Origin: Dysgonomonas gadei ATCC BAA-286
GTDB taxonomy: Bacteria > Bacteroidota > Bacteroidia > Bacteroidales > Dysgonomonadaceae
Length of the DNA: 64,000 nucleotides
Direction: 5' to 3'
Assembly (NCBI RefSeq): GCF_000213555.1
Contig: NZ_GL891979.1
Location: 130,011-194,010 of the forward strand
A program made the position numbers and the translations under genes. Position 1 is the first letter of the stretch. Each line of letters opens with the position of its first letter. This document shows positions 28,501 through 37,089 of this stretch, piece by piece. The notes under the pieces are model-generated. The model was not told the DNA's origin, searched no databases, and worked only from the letters and a program-made list of their open reading frames with translations.

Positions 28501-28713
28501 GCTTATCTCCGTCTCAAAAGTATAGAACTTGGCTATACACTGCCTCGGATAAAGGCCTTATCGTCTATGAACCTGCGAGTATTTGCCAATGCGTATAATA
28601 TGTTTACTATAACAGGAGTGAAATTCGTGGACCCGGAACATCCGGATAGCGATAATGGAAGGTTATATCCACTTAATAAAACTTACACCATAGGTATGTC
28701 TCTTACATTCTAA
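25531..28713 (+). CDS. SusC-like TonB-dependent transporter without STN domain
   Basis: 1060 aa. Signal peptide about 1-33 (MSLWAQ), CarboxypepD_reg-like domain directly after it (ITGIVADETNEPVAGASVVI), plug with VVVVGYGVQKK and ISVLKDASAAIYGVRAANG, then the barrel, ending IGMSLTF. Unlike the other two SusC proteins of the window it has no STN domain, so it should not signal to a FecR/ECF pair; this agrees with the absence of such genes and the presence of the membrane SARP-like regulator next door. It forms a pair with the SusD 29 bp downstream. Substrate is inferred as an alpha-mannan oligosaccharide. Confidence 0.95.
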   Translation: MIKTHCAKKMRSLHSCMLMMLFVVLIPMSLWAQNKTITGIVADETNEPVAGASVVIKNTTVGTITDIDGKYTIQAPDNATLVFTFLGYSPKEEKVSGRSQINVSLTLDETTLDDVVVVGYGVQKKVTLTGAVAGVKGSEMIKTKNENPQNMLTGKIAGVRVWQKSAEPGTFNNNFDIRGLGAPLVVIDGIPRTTADFQRLNANDIDDISVLKDASAAIYGVRAANGVVLVTTKKGSKDGKTSVSYNGTYTFQKPSGMPVLADPYQTMTLYNEQAMNNISGGSIIYKESDFEAFRNGTRRTTDWTNLVFSDYAPQTQHDLSITGGNDKTQYYIGMGYFYQEGFFKSGDLNYDKYNLRANITTKIVNGLTFDINLSGVADERNNPYTSAVDIIRTYWRQGVLYPAYADPDNTMLNYQGLELQENAVAQMSSDVSGYRKYQQKYFQSSASLNYDLGVITPVLKGLSAKALVSYDYRTDNNTAYRKEYYQYAYNELTDSYDQALFNTSSPSRLRRETYNKQQILSQLLLNYNRSFGEHTVSGVVGLETQKRTGDNFYAQRELAFSTDYLFAGVDENQLGSMNIGNNDLYEEANSAMIGRVNYAYANRYLLEAQFRYDGSSKFAKGHQWGFFPSVSAGWRVSEEPFFKSVSALSFVDQLKLRASYGVLGDDLANDWNYEWANGYNYPATNSNGGSGYYNQYAPGFIFGDKYVSAAATKPLPNIAISWYESRTLDLGVDFEGWNGLFGFSLDYFDRRRTGMFARRKGDLPTVVGAEAPNENLDSDRHFGMDLELTHRNKINDFSYRIKAIGTITRQKHMVASEKGPWGNSYDRWRNDNLTDRYQGVQFGYTGAGRYQSWKDIWSYPIYKDRGILPGDYKYEDWNGDGEINGQDMHPYAFDQTPWLNYSINFDFAYKNFDLNILLQGSALGSMKYEEPLYAIWGSNGGGTLVQFLDRWHPVDPTADPYDPATEWVSGYYGYTGHYPDANSSFNRVSTAYLRLKSIELGYTLPRIKALSSMNLRVFANAYNMFTITGVKFVDPEHPDSDNGRLYPLNKTYTIGMSLTF

Positions 28714-28742
28714 TAATTAGTGTCAGTTACGAAATAATAAAT

Positions 28743-30806
28743 ATGAAAAATATGAAAAAAATAATAATACTGTCCTTGCTAAGCATTTTTCTTTTCTCTG
28801 CTTGCAACGATCTGGATATTGCACCTAAGAATCTGATTACTGATGAGGATATTCTGACTAACGAGTCCGGTATGGAAATTTATATGGCAACAATGTACAG
28901 TAATATGCCATTTGAAGATTTCAAATATATGGGCGAATGGGGTGTCGAGTTTAACGCATGGTTGGGTTCGATGGGTATAGAAGGTACGGGGGAAGCTCTG
29001 AACCGTGATGGAATTTGTAAGACTTTTACAGGTGAGAGAACTGCATATTGGGGTAATGCCTTTTCTCTGTTGCGTAAAGCAAACTATTTACTGGAAACAT
29101 TGCCGCAGTATCAAGGTTCTTTCCAGGAACAAAGCTATAACCATTATTTAGGAGAAGCTTACTTTGTACGTGCTTTTGTATTTTATGCCATGGCCCGACG
29201 TTTTGGAGGAGTACCTTTAGTGACCAAAGTCATTCAATATCCTAACGATAAAGAAGCATTGGAAGTACCGCGTGCCAGTGAAGAGGAAACATGGAATCAG
29301 GTACTTGCCGATTTTGATAAGGCAGCCGGTCTGTTGAGCCCGACCAGCCCTAAATCGGGTTATTCTAATAAATATGTAGCTTTGGCTTTTAAAGCGGAAG
29401 CCATGTTATATGCCGGAAGTGTGGCTAAATATAATGAGACAGTGACAGGTCGCCTGACAGGATTGGGACAAAAGACCGGAATACGGGTAATTGGCTTTGG
29501 TGCAGATTCTTGGCAGGCTGCATCCAAGAAGTATTTCACTGAAGCATATAAAGCTGCGCGTGAAGTGATGGAAAGTGGGAAGTATTCACTCTATAAGAAA
29601 AAGTGGTCGGCAACAGACCGTGATGCACAATATCAGAATATGGTAGATATGTTTAGTGATTTGAGTAGTCCCGAGAATATTTATGTGAGACAATATGTAT
29701 ATCCTACGCTGACACATGGCTATGATGCATATAGTGCACCATTTATTTTCCGCGCGCCGTTATCTTCAGGGACATGTCCTACTCTTGACTTTCTAGAGCT
29801 TTTCGATGGCTTTGACCGCTATGCGGATGGAACCGTGAAAGTTACAAGCGGGACGTCGAATACTACAGGAGATTATCTGCTGTATGACAAGCCGATGGAT
29901 TTCTTCAAGAACGCCGAACCGCGTTTGCGCGCTTATGTGATTTTCCCCGGAGATATGTTTAAAGGTAAAGAGATTGAGATACGTGCCGGTGTATATACCG
30001 GATCAACACCAGTCAAGCCATTCTTTAAGGACTATTCCTATGCTAATGCCGAAACATATTACCAACATTTGGATGCTTATACTCAAAAACCAAAAACATT
30101 GTATCTGAGCCCGAAATCAGAAAATGTGGAAACTGTTGATTACAACGGACAAAAGATGAATGCGTCCGGAGCAAACGGTCCGTTCTATGATCAGGGAGAA
30201 TCAGCAATGGCAGGATTTTATGGACGGAAATGGCTTAATTCAAATCCGGCATTTGTTGCGGCAGAAGGAAAATCTGAGCAGCCATTCATCCTGATGCGTT
30301 ACGCTGATGTATTGCTTAATGCAGCAGAGGCAGCTGTAGAATTATCTCTGGCCGGAGCCGCTTCTCCTGATGGGGCCGATCTGTTGCAGGTAGCTACCGA
30401 TGCAGTGAACGAAATCCGTGAACGTGCAGGGGCAACGCAACTTACAAGTAAAATTGCATCGACAGAAACAGGGCGTAATATTGTACGTAAAGAACGTCGT
30501 AAAGAGCTTGCTTTTGAACATAAGACAAAATGGGATTTGAGACGCTGGCGTGTTCAACATTATGACGGACGTGACGGATTCTGGGGCGAAGCACGTAATA
30601 AAGATGCATTTAGTAATAATTCGCGCTACCGTTTCCGCGGCTTATATCCGTTCTTTTCTACTACTACAGGAAAATATTTCTTCGATGCTCATTTCCAAAT
30701 GGTAGGCCTCAAGACTTTTGAATATAATCCGATTGATTATTATTTTGAAATTCCGGGCGGTGAAGTATCTAAGAGCCTGGTAATCGACCAACAACCAAAT
30801 AGATAA
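28743..30806 (+). CDS. SusD/RagB-family glycan-binding lipoprotein
   Basis: 687 aa, long for the family. Lipobox FSAC followed by NDLD. SusD signatures: LDIAPKNLITDEDI at the mature N-terminus, YLGEAYFVRAFVFYAMARRFGGVPLVT, VALAFKAEAMLYAGS, ILMRYADVLLNAAEAAVE, VNEIRERAGA, and the usual C-terminal VRKERRKELAFEHKTKWDLRRWR. Binds substrate at the mouth of the SusC barrel encoded upstream. The stop overlaps the first base of the next possible ATG, so translation may be coupled. Confidence 0.94.
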   Translation: MKNMKKIIILSLLSIFLFSACNDLDIAPKNLITDEDILTNESGMEIYMATMYSNMPFEDFKYMGEWGVEFNAWLGSMGIEGTGEALNRDGICKTFTGERTAYWGNAFSLLRKANYLLETLPQYQGSFQEQSYNHYLGEAYFVRAFVFYAMARRFGGVPLVTKVIQYPNDKEALEVPRASEEETWNQVLADFDKAAGLLSPTSPKSGYSNKYVALAFKAEAMLYAGSVAKYNETVTGRLTGLGQKTGIRVIGFGADSWQAASKKYFTEAYKAAREVMESGKYSLYKKKWSATDRDAQYQNMVDMFSDLSSPENIYVRQYVYPTLTHGYDAYSAPFIFRAPLSSGTCPTLDFLELFDGFDRYADGTVKVTSGTSNTTGDYLLYDKPMDFFKNAEPRLRAYVIFPGDMFKGKEIEIRAGVYTGSTPVKPFFKDYSYANAETYYQHLDAYTQKPKTLYLSPKSENVETVDYNGQKMNASGANGPFYDQGESAMAGFYGRKWLNSNPAFVAAEGKSEQPFILMRYADVLLNAAEAAVELSLAGAASPDGADLLQVATDAVNEIRERAGATQLTSKIASTETGRNIVRKERRKELAFEHKTKWDLRRWRVQHYDGRDGFWGEARNKDAFSNNSRYRFRGLYPFFSTTTGKYFFDAHFQMVGLKTFEYNPIDYYFEIPGGEVSKSLVIDQQPNR

Positions 30807-31642
30807 TGAATAATAATAAAACACAGAATATGAAAAAAATAGTATTTTATTCTTTAATGTGTGCGTTGCTTTCTTTCAGCTCCTGCGATTTGTTTAAAGT
30901 AGATAACTATGAAGAACCGGAAGAAACATTGGAAGGAGCAGTAGTGGATGTGGCTACCGGAGAACCTGTACTCACAGATCAGGGTAGTGAAGGTATTCGC
31001 GTACGTCTGACAGAGCTTAGCTGGGGTGAAAATGTTACACATAACCCAGATTTTTATTGTATGCCTGACGGTACATTCAAAAATACCAAGTTATTTAAAG
31101 GTAATTATAATATCCGTATCGATGGGCCATTCATTCCACTTGTTCGCGAATCAGATGGTATGCTCCTTGCCGATGATACTCAAACAATGGATATTAAAGG
31201 GACGACTAAGGTTAAGTTCGAAGTACAACCTTTCCTTAAAGTGGAATGGATAGGAGAACCGACGGTTTCTAATGGTAAAGTGAAAGCCCAGGTGCGGGTT
31301 ACACGTGCTGTGTCTGAAGATGATTTCCGCAATAAAATAGAGCCAATGGGCGGTTATAATAGTAGTTTTCTGAATATGACAGATATACAGTTGTTTGTCA
31401 GCTATTCATCTACAGTGGGTTACCGTGCCCGTGACGAAAGGTGGTCGAATGAGATTCAATATACAGGTTCGGCGTTCAACTCTTTGTTTGGACAAACAAT
31501 CACCATCGAATCTAAAGGAACTATTCCTGCCGGACGTACGGTGTTTATCCGTGCTGCTGCGCGTATAAACTACGATACTCCGAAAGGTAGTGGTACCCGC
31601 AGGTGGAATTATAACGAGGCTATGGAGGTAATGGTTCCATAA
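30806..31642 (+). CDS. DUF3823-type lipoprotein of the GH76 locus
   Basis: 278 aa from the ATG that overlaps the SusD stop (TAATG); an in-frame ATG at 30830 gives a cleaner signal peptide (MKKIVFYSLM) and may be the real start. Lipobox FSSC then DLF. The N-terminal half is a carboxypeptidase-regulatory-like sandwich (LEGAVVDVATGEPVLTDQGSEGIRVRL; PDGTFKNTKLFKGNYNI); the C-terminal half is a second beta domain. This two-domain form is DUF3823, usually found right after SusCD. Likely a surface glycan-binding protein; no enzyme motif. Confidence 0.8.
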   Translation: MNNNKTQNMKKIVFYSLMCALLSFSSCDLFKVDNYEEPEETLEGAVVDVATGEPVLTDQGSEGIRVRLTELSWGENVTHNPDFYCMPDGTFKNTKLFKGNYNIRIDGPFIPLVRESDGMLLADDTQTMDIKGTTKVKFEVQPFLKVEWIGEPTVSNGKVKAQVRVTRAVSEDDFRNKIEPMGGYNSSFLNMTDIQLFVSYSSTVGYRARDERWSNEIQYTGSAFNSLFGQTITIESKGTIPAGRTVFIRAAARINYDTPKGSGTRRWNYNEAMEVMVP

Positions 31643-31663
31643 TATTGATAATAAAATAGTTTT

Positions 31664-31707
31664 TAAGGTTTAGAGCTATTACCTTGCTGTTTTAGCTTTA
31701 AACCTTA
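31664..31707 (+). terminator. Terminator of the GH76/SusCD operon
   Basis: Fifteen-base arms, 31664-31678 and 31693-31707, pair throughout with a single G-T wobble, and the sequence ATTTTTATTTT follows. It lies 21 bp after the DUF3823 stop. Confidence 0.85.
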
Positions 31708-31855
31708 ATTTTTATTTTAAGGCTTTGTCATTAGTAAAAATGCAATTAAATTTAAGGAGAAAACCGGATCGGCAGTACATTAAGGACAAATTGTGTCTGT
31801 CATACCATGAATGAAGAAGAGTCTTTAATGTATAAAAGACATTTATCATCGGTGA

Positions 31856-31863
31856 TATTTTTG
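31856..31863 (+). promoter_or_regulatory. Candidate -7 promoter element (TATTTTTG)
   Basis: Matches the Bacteroidetes TAnnTTTG consensus 40 bp before the next start codon and lies after a terminator. No clear -33 TTTG was found. Confidence 0.45.
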
Positions 31864-31903
31864 TATTAATCCGGAACGACTAAGAATAAAATAGGATATA
31901 GTT

Positions 31904-34078
31904 ATGAAAAAAAGTGTATTAATCTTATTCCTTTGTGGGCTCACTCTTCTGCCAAAAGCCCAGGTCAAAGACAATGTTAAAACTACATTCCAGACTTCAC
32001 GCGAGTGGAGGCCGACAATAGATAACAGGGCAGATGCTGTTATGGTATATGGAGTAGGTGGAAATCCTTCCGACAAATCAAAAAGAATACCCTTCGAAGA
32101 ACGTGTACAGTCTTGGCGCGACAGAGGCTATACAGTCCATTTCATGACAGGAATAGCATGGGGTGAATATCAGGAATACTTTACCGGCCAGTGGGATGGA
32201 AAAATGCATCTGGACGAAGGGCAAGTACAACAAAACGGTGATACAATATGGCACGGACATATGGTGCCTTATATTGTTCCCACTGAAAATTACCTGAAAT
32301 ACATAAAAGAAAAACATGTGAAACGGGTGATTGATGCCGGTATAGATGCCATCTTTATGGAAGAACCGGAGTTCTGGGCCCGTGCAGGTTATAGTGAGGC
32401 CTTTAAACGGGAATGGAAAAGTTACTATGGCTTTGACTGGAGGCCACAGCATGAGTCTCCCGAAAATACCTATTTGTCCAGTAAACTGAAATACCAACTA
32501 TATTATAATGCTTTGAAAGAAGTATTTACATATGCCAAAGAATACGGTAAGAGCAAAGGAATGGATGTGAAGTGTTATGTGCCTACACATTCTCTTGTAA
32601 ACTATTCGCAATGGATGATTGTTAGTCCCGAAGCCAGTTTAGCGTCTCTGTCGTGTGTCGATGGATATATAGCGCAGGTGTGGACAGGTACGTCGCGCGA
32701 ACCAAACTACTATAATGGTAAGGCAAAAGAAAGGGTTTTCGAAACAGCTTTTCTGGAATATGGATCAATGGAATCCATGACAGCTCCCACAGGTCGTAAA
32801 ATGTTTTTCCTGACCGATCCTATCGAAGATTGGCCTAGAGACTGGGCTGACTACAAAAAGAACTATCAGGCAACCTTTACGGCACAATTATTATATCCCA
32901 ATATAGCCGATTATGAAATAATGCCCTGGCCCGAACGCATTTATGAAGGACTTTACAGGACTAGCCCGGATAGTGACAAGAGGGAAAGGATACCGAGACA
33001 TTATTCTACCCAGATGCAGGTAATGATAAACTCTCTGAATCATATGCCTTTGTCGGACAATAAGGTAACGGGTTCAGCAGGGATAAGTGTGTTGATGGCT
33101 AATTCGCTCATGTTTCAACGGTTTCCTACACATGTAGGGTACGAAGATCCTCAATTGTCGAACTTCTACGGACAGGCTCTGCCTTTCCTGAAACGGGGAG
33201 TACCTGTAAAAACAGTTCATATTGAAAATTTAGGCTATAAAGAGGCTTTGGCCGATACCAAGGTATTACTTATGACTTATTCCAATATGAAACCATTGTC
33301 GCCGGAAGCTCATACGCACATCGCCCAATGGGTAAAAGATGGTGGTATACTGGTGTATAGCGGACTCGACAGTGATCCGTTCCAGACTGTACTGGAGTGG
33401 TGGAACACGGGCGGTAACAACTATGCAGCACCTTCCGACCATTTGTTTAAGCAGATGAACATTGCAGCATCCTCTAAAGAAGGAGAATATAGCTACGGGA
33501 AGGGTACTGTATATATTATCAGGACTGACCCGAAGAATTTTGTGCTGGAAAATGATAATGACAAGCAACTGATTGAAGTTGTGAGAAAAATGTATGAACA
33601 GAAGGCGAAAGCGGGTAAGTTGCTCTTCAAGAATAATTTTTATCTTCAACGAGGAGTTTATGATCTGGTTGCTGTTCTGGACGAGAGTGTAGGTAATGAG
33701 TCATATCTGATAAAAGGTACCCTTATAGATCTCTTTGATCCTAAGTTACCGGTATACAAGTCTAAAATGATACAGCCCGGTGAACAGGCATTTTTCTTAA
33801 ATGTAGACAGGGTTCCTGATAAACAAAAACCGCAGGTTCTTGCCGCGGCATCCCGGGTTTATGAAGAAAAAACGGAAAAGGATTCTTATTCGTTTGCAGC
33901 AAAGAGTCCGGTCAATACCACAAATATATCGAGGATTTTACTTCCGCGTAAACCGGTGAGTGTGCAGGTTGATGGTAAAGAAGAACTGGTTTCCGGATCT
34001 TGGGATCAGCAGTCCAAAACTTATTTGCTGGAATTTGAAAATAATCCCGAAGGTGTATCGGTAAATATAAAATGGTAA
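31904..34078 (+). CDS. Unrecognised secreted protein, TIM-barrel-like candidate glycoside hydrolase
   Basis: 724 aa with a signal peptide (about 1-19, TLLPKAQ). I do not recognise the family. Features: an N-terminal beta/alpha segment with FMTGIAWGEYQEYFTGQW; DAGIDAIFMEEPEFWARAGY at about 142-161, where Glu residues end a predicted beta strand as in clan-A acid/base sites; VDGYIAQVWTG; NIADYEIMPWPERIYEGLYR, a possible second catalytic Glu; then a Rossmann-like domain about 390-510 (KVLLMTYSNMKPLSPEAHTHIAQWVKDGGILVYSG), like the trimerisation domain of GH42; and a small C-terminal beta domain. It has its own candidate promoter and terminators on both sides. A role on an unusual glycan of the adjoining locus is an inference. 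Confidence 0.6.
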   Translation: MKKSVLILFLCGLTLLPKAQVKDNVKTTFQTSREWRPTIDNRADAVMVYGVGGNPSDKSKRIPFEERVQSWRDRGYTVHFMTGIAWGEYQEYFTGQWDGKMHLDEGQVQQNGDTIWHGHMVPYIVPTENYLKYIKEKHVKRVIDAGIDAIFMEEPEFWARAGYSEAFKREWKSYYGFDWRPQHESPENTYLSSKLKYQLYYNALKEVFTYAKEYGKSKGMDVKCYVPTHSLVNYSQWMIVSPEASLASLSCVDGYIAQVWTGTSREPNYYNGKAKERVFETAFLEYGSMESMTAPTGRKMFFLTDPIEDWPRDWADYKKNYQATFTAQLLYPNIADYEIMPWPERIYEGLYRTSPDSDKRERIPRHYSTQMQVMINSLNHMPLSDNKVTGSAGISVLMANSLMFQRFPTHVGYEDPQLSNFYGQALPFLKRGVPVKTVHIENLGYKEALADTKVLLMTYSNMKPLSPEAHTHIAQWVKDGGILVYSGLDSDPFQTVLEWWNTGGNNYAAPSDHLFKQMNIAASSKEGEYSYGKGTVYIIRTDPKNFVLENDNDKQLIEVVRKMYEQKAKAGKLLFKNNFYLQRGVYDLVAVLDESVGNESYLIKGTLIDLFDPKLPVYKSKMIQPGEQAFFLNVDRVPDKQKPQVLAAASRVYEEKTEKDSYSFAAKSPVNTTNISRILLPRKPVSVQVDGKEELVSGSWDQQSKTYLLEFENNPEGVSVNIKW

Positions 34079-34156
34079 CTTATATAGAATACACAGAGAA
34101 AATTAAATAAGGTACGTTACTCTATATGAAATAAGGAAAGATAGACAGAACAAATA

Positions 34157-34234
34157 ATAGTGAGCAGAATATATTTTACTTTGTCGTCCGTGAGCTAAGG
34201 AGGCAGACTGAAGTATGTTCTGCTCTATGTTTTT
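34157..34234 (+). terminator. Terminator of the candidate hydrolase gene
   Basis: GAGCAGAA (34162-34169) pairs with TTCTGCTC (34218-34225), with further inner pairing (ACTT/AAGT) across a roughly 48-nt interior, and TTTTT follows at 34229-34233. Confidence 0.6.
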
Positions 34235-34406
34235 ATACGGAATAGGGTCATATTTCATACTCACCGGAGATTTGAAGAAATATAACTATAGCTCGATCCA
34301 ATGCACCAAAAGAGAAAATATAATAGTAAACCAGATTAATAAAAGGAATAGTTCTACTGATAAGACACGAAAATTAGCAGTTGTAATTGTTGGTCTAATT
34401 TGCATA

Positions 34407-34605
34407 TATTGACTAAGTTTAGTTAAAACCTGACACTTCTTACAGAATTTTCATTGTTTTCATCTCTCAATTTTTACACTAATTAACTATGTGTGATTAA
34501 AAGGTAACAAAGGTAACAGTCTTTACAGTAAACAGTAATACAATTTTCTCAACTTAGTACTTATTACTCAAAACTCATTACTTGTTAAAAGGTAACACAG
34601 GTAAC
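34407..34605 (+). repeat. 199-bp dispersed repeat, copy A
   Basis: The reverse complement of 59891-60089 aligns over its full 199 bp without gaps, with about 14 differences by eye (about 93% identity). It contains GGTAACA iterations (34503, 34512, 34591, 34600 regions) that on the minus strand read TACCTTTG, a match to the promoter -7 consensus. No open frame spans it. Confidence 0.9.
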
Positions 34606-34778
34606 ACGGAAAACAATTAAGAATTAAGAATGAATAATTAATAATTAGCTTGCTGAGTAGAGCGAAGACTCTCACCAGTGAACAGTCGTCAGTTAGCAGC
34701 TTGTATCTCGTGTCTTGTTTACTCGTATCTCATATAACTTTCAACTTAGTACCTAAAACTTACTACTTATCCCAATAC

Positions 34779-34804
34779 TTCAAAGAACTACAAGCTAACA
34801 GCTA
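34779..34804 (+). repeat. 26-bp module shared with 59821-59846 (inverted)
   Basis: Twenty-four of 26 bases match the reverse complement of 59821-59846 (core TTCAAAGAACTA then AAGCTAAC). In this copy about 170 bp separate the module from the 199-bp repeat; in the other copy about 45 bp do. Confidence 0.75.
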
Positions 34805-34867
34805 AAGGCTATCCGCTATATATAGATAAATTTTTTCAGAAAATAAATTACAATAAGTTTAAATTCT

Positions 34868-34875
34868 TATTTTTG
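34868..34875 (+). promoter_or_regulatory. Candidate -7 promoter element (TATTTTTG)
   Basis: TAnnTTTG match 316 bp ahead of the ECF sigma gene and directly ahead of a structured noncoding stretch. It may start a small RNA or a long leader. Confidence 0.45.
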
Positions 34876-34880
34876 CATGC

Positions 34881-34998
34881 AAACAATTTCAGATTTAGAA
34901 TATTATAGAAGAAGCGACAGTTAAGAGAAACGGTAAGCCGTAACAAAATATTCTGGATGAGATTGTAGAACCTGATTGCTAATGGTCCAATTTTTTTT
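34881..34998 (+). ncRNA. Candidate small RNA or structured leader
   Basis: It begins at the expected start point after the -7 element. AGAATATT (34897-34904) pairs with AATATTCT (34947-34954) and encloses ACGG/CCGT with a TAAG loop. A run of eight T ends the stretch at about 34991-34998. No open frame. Ends are guesses from the promoter and T run. Confidence 0.35.
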
Positions 34999-35191
34999 GG
35001 TGTTATTCACCTTTGCCTATGTATTTGCGGCAAAAAGATTGTTTGTTTAACAGAGAATACATGATATTCTGTAGATATTTACTCACCATATCTTTATTCC
35101 TATTTGTTGTTTCCAACGATTGTTACCAATAGCAAGATATATACGAGTTCAACAGACTCGAAGTTGAATGTAAGAACTATTTTCATTTTTA

Positions 35192-35767
35192 ATGAGAGAC
35201 CCTATTGATAATTTTGTAGATGATTCTTCCTTATGGAAAAGCTTTCTGGCCGGAAATGATATCGCATTTACGCATATTTATAAAAAATATGTCCAGACTT
35301 TGTTTCACTATGGTATGCAATTTTCATCAGATAGGGAGCTTGTAAAAGATTGCATTCAGGATATCTTCATTAGTTTGTATGATAATAAAGAAAAGATAGG
35401 TTTTACCGATAACATAAAATTTTATCTTTTCAGAATTTTGAAAAACCATCTGATAAATACTCTAAAACGTCATCAAACTCATATAGCGTTTATTGATTCT
35501 CAGGAAAAGCAGGTAGAAACCTATACGGAAGACACAGCCGAGACATTGTTGATAGATATGGAAGTGGATATGTCTGTTAAAGCAACTGTAGACAACGTGA
35601 TGTCCCTGCTCACCACCAGGCAGAGGGAGATTATATATTATCGTTTTGTAGAGAACATGAGTATTGATGAAATCAGTATTCTTACGGAAATGAATTATCA
35701 GTCTGTAGCGAATGTTATACAACGGTCATTAAAAAAAATAAGAAGTTTTTATAAAAAATCAGAATAA
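35192..35767 (+). CDS. ECF (sigma-70 family, RpoE-like) sigma factor
   Basis: 191 aa. Region 2 at about 20-90 (FTHIYKKYVQTLFHYGMQF; VKDCIQDIFISLYDNKEKIGF; NIKFYLFRILKNHLINTLKR) and region 4 at about 125-185 (VMSLLTTRQREIIYYRFVENMSIDEISILTEMNYQSVANVIQRSLKKI, a helix-turn-helix). Typical size for the FecI/ECF type paired with SusC-like receptors. It is followed 40 bp later by its FecR anti-sigma factor. It should direct transcription of the SusCDE genes downstream. Confidence 0.93.
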   Translation: MRDPIDNFVDDSSLWKSFLAGNDIAFTHIYKKYVQTLFHYGMQFSSDRELVKDCIQDIFISLYDNKEKIGFTDNIKFYLFRILKNHLINTLKRHQTHIAFIDSQEKQVETYTEDTAETLLIDMEVDMSVKATVDNVMSLLTTRQREIIYYRFVENMSIDEISILTEMNYQSVANVIQRSLKKIRSFYKKSE

Positions 35768-35807
35768 AACTGAGTATAAAAAGAAGGTACGTTTGTTTAT
35801 TTACTAA

Positions 35808-37019
35808 ATGAACGAAAAAAGTATGCCTGAGAATACTCAAAAATCAGATTATTTAAACTATTCATTTGAAGATTTCCTTCAAGACGATTTCTTTATTTCT
35901 TCAGTCAAAGAACCATCCGAAGAATCTGAAATTTTTTGGACTGATTTTCAAAACAGGAAGCCTGATAATATTCAAGAGTATATACAGGCAAAACAATATC
36001 TCCAATCTATAGCTGTTCAGACCGACCCTCTGTCTGATGATGAGATATCGCATATGTGGAACAATATTTCTTCACATAGAGAGGAGAATAAGAAACATAA
36101 GAGAGGAAAGTTGCTGTTTATTACCATCGGAGTGGCAGCAAGCATAGCTGTACTTGCTATCTCATTCCCTTTTCTTTCGAATATATTTTCCGATAAAAAT
36201 ACATCAGATATAGTTGCTTACGCGGATAAAAATAAAGTGGAAGTACCCGATAATTCCGAAATACAACTCGTTATATCCGATAATAAGACTATACTTTTTG
36301 AAGAAAAAGAAGCGACGATCACTTACGAACAAAATGAGATAAAAACAGAAAAAGGAGTTCTGGAAAAAGAAGAGTCTGTAACTATACATCAATTGATTAT
36401 ACCAAAAGGCAAACGCTCCGTACTTACCTTGTCCGATGGCTCTAAGCTATGGGCTAATGCCGGTTCGAGGGTTGTTTATCCAAGCGAATTCGGTAAAGAT
36501 AAAAGAGAGATATATGTCGATGGCGAGATATTTGTAGAAGTTGCTAAGGATGCGAGTAAGCCTTTTTTTGTCAGGACAAAAGATATGAGTGTGCAGGCCC
36601 TGGGTACAAGTTTCAATGTAATGGCTTATGAGTCTGATGCGTTGAAAAGGGTTGTTTTAGTTTCAGGTATAGTAAAAGTAGAAACTAAGGAATCGAAAGG
36701 TGCGATATTGAATCCCAATACAATGTTCCAGTTTCAGGGAGGCGATGAGAAAATAATTCCAGTCGAAGCGGATACGTATATCTCATGGATAAAAGGACTT
36801 TATTTGTTCCGGAATGAGAGATTGGGAGTCGTATTCGAACGGTTGTCCCGATATTATGGAATGCAAATAGAATGCAGTCCGGAAGCTGCGATGATAAGAT
36901 GTTCCGGGAAACTCGATTTGAAAGATAACATCGAGGAAATAATGAAAGGATTGTCTTTCGACGGGAAAATCATTTATTCGAAGGAAGGAAATGTATATAA
37001 AATAAATAAAAACCAGTGA
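35808..37019 (+). CDS. FecR-type anti-sigma factor
   Basis: 403 aa. Cytoplasmic N-terminal part about 1-95, one membrane helix about 100-122 (LLFITIGVAASIAVLAISFPFL), then a periplasmic FecR domain (IIPKGKRSVLTLSDGSKLWANAGSRVVYPSEF; YVDGEIFVEVAKDASKPFFV; VQALGTSFNVMAY) and the C-terminal DUF4974 (LGVVFERLSRYYGMQIE). The N-terminal segment is longer and more acidic than usual. It transmits the STN signal of the SusC downstream to the sigma factor upstream. The partial FecR at the start of the window is its paralogue. Confidence 0.93.
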   Translation: MNEKSMPENTQKSDYLNYSFEDFLQDDFFISSVKEPSEESEIFWTDFQNRKPDNIQEYIQAKQYLQSIAVQTDPLSDDEISHMWNNISSHREENKKHKRGKLLFITIGVAASIAVLAISFPFLSNIFSDKNTSDIVAYADKNKVEVPDNSEIQLVISDNKTILFEEKEATITYEQNEIKTEKGVLEKEESVTIHQLIIPKGKRSVLTLSDGSKLWANAGSRVVYPSEFGKDKREIYVDGEIFVEVAKDASKPFFVRTKDMSVQALGTSFNVMAYESDALKRVVLVSGIVKVETKESKGAILNPNTMFQFQGGDEKIIPVEADTYISWIKGLYLFRNERLGVVFERLSRYYGMQIECSPEAAMIRCSGKLDLKDNIEEIMKGLSFDGKIIYSKEGNVYKINKNQ

Positions 37020-37089
37020 AAAAGTACCATTTAAAATAAATATTAACCTTAAATCAGTAAAACGCCTATGTAAAGAAACTTACAAAAAA

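Larger units (their letters stand above)
34235..35191. other. Long noncoding stretch with repeats and a candidate small RNA
   Basis: Nearly 1 kb without a credible gene. It holds the 199-bp repeat (34407-34605), runs of short near-repeats such as 'ACTTAGTAC..A..ACTTACTACTTAT' (about 34605-34760), a module shared with 59821-59846, a -7 promoter element at 34868-34875 and a structured stretch to about 34998. The last 190 bp are the leader of the ECF sigma gene. Confidence 0.7.

Noticed and set aside
34215..34412. 65-codon open frame in the noncoding stretch
   Set aside because: It starts inside the terminator of the preceding gene, ends inside nothing conserved, and has no recognisable domain or promoter.
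34600..34810. Possible CRISPR array from short similar phrases (ACTTAGTAC, ACTTACTAC)
   Set aside because: Units vary in length and sequence with no constant repeat/spacer periodicity, and there are no cas genes.
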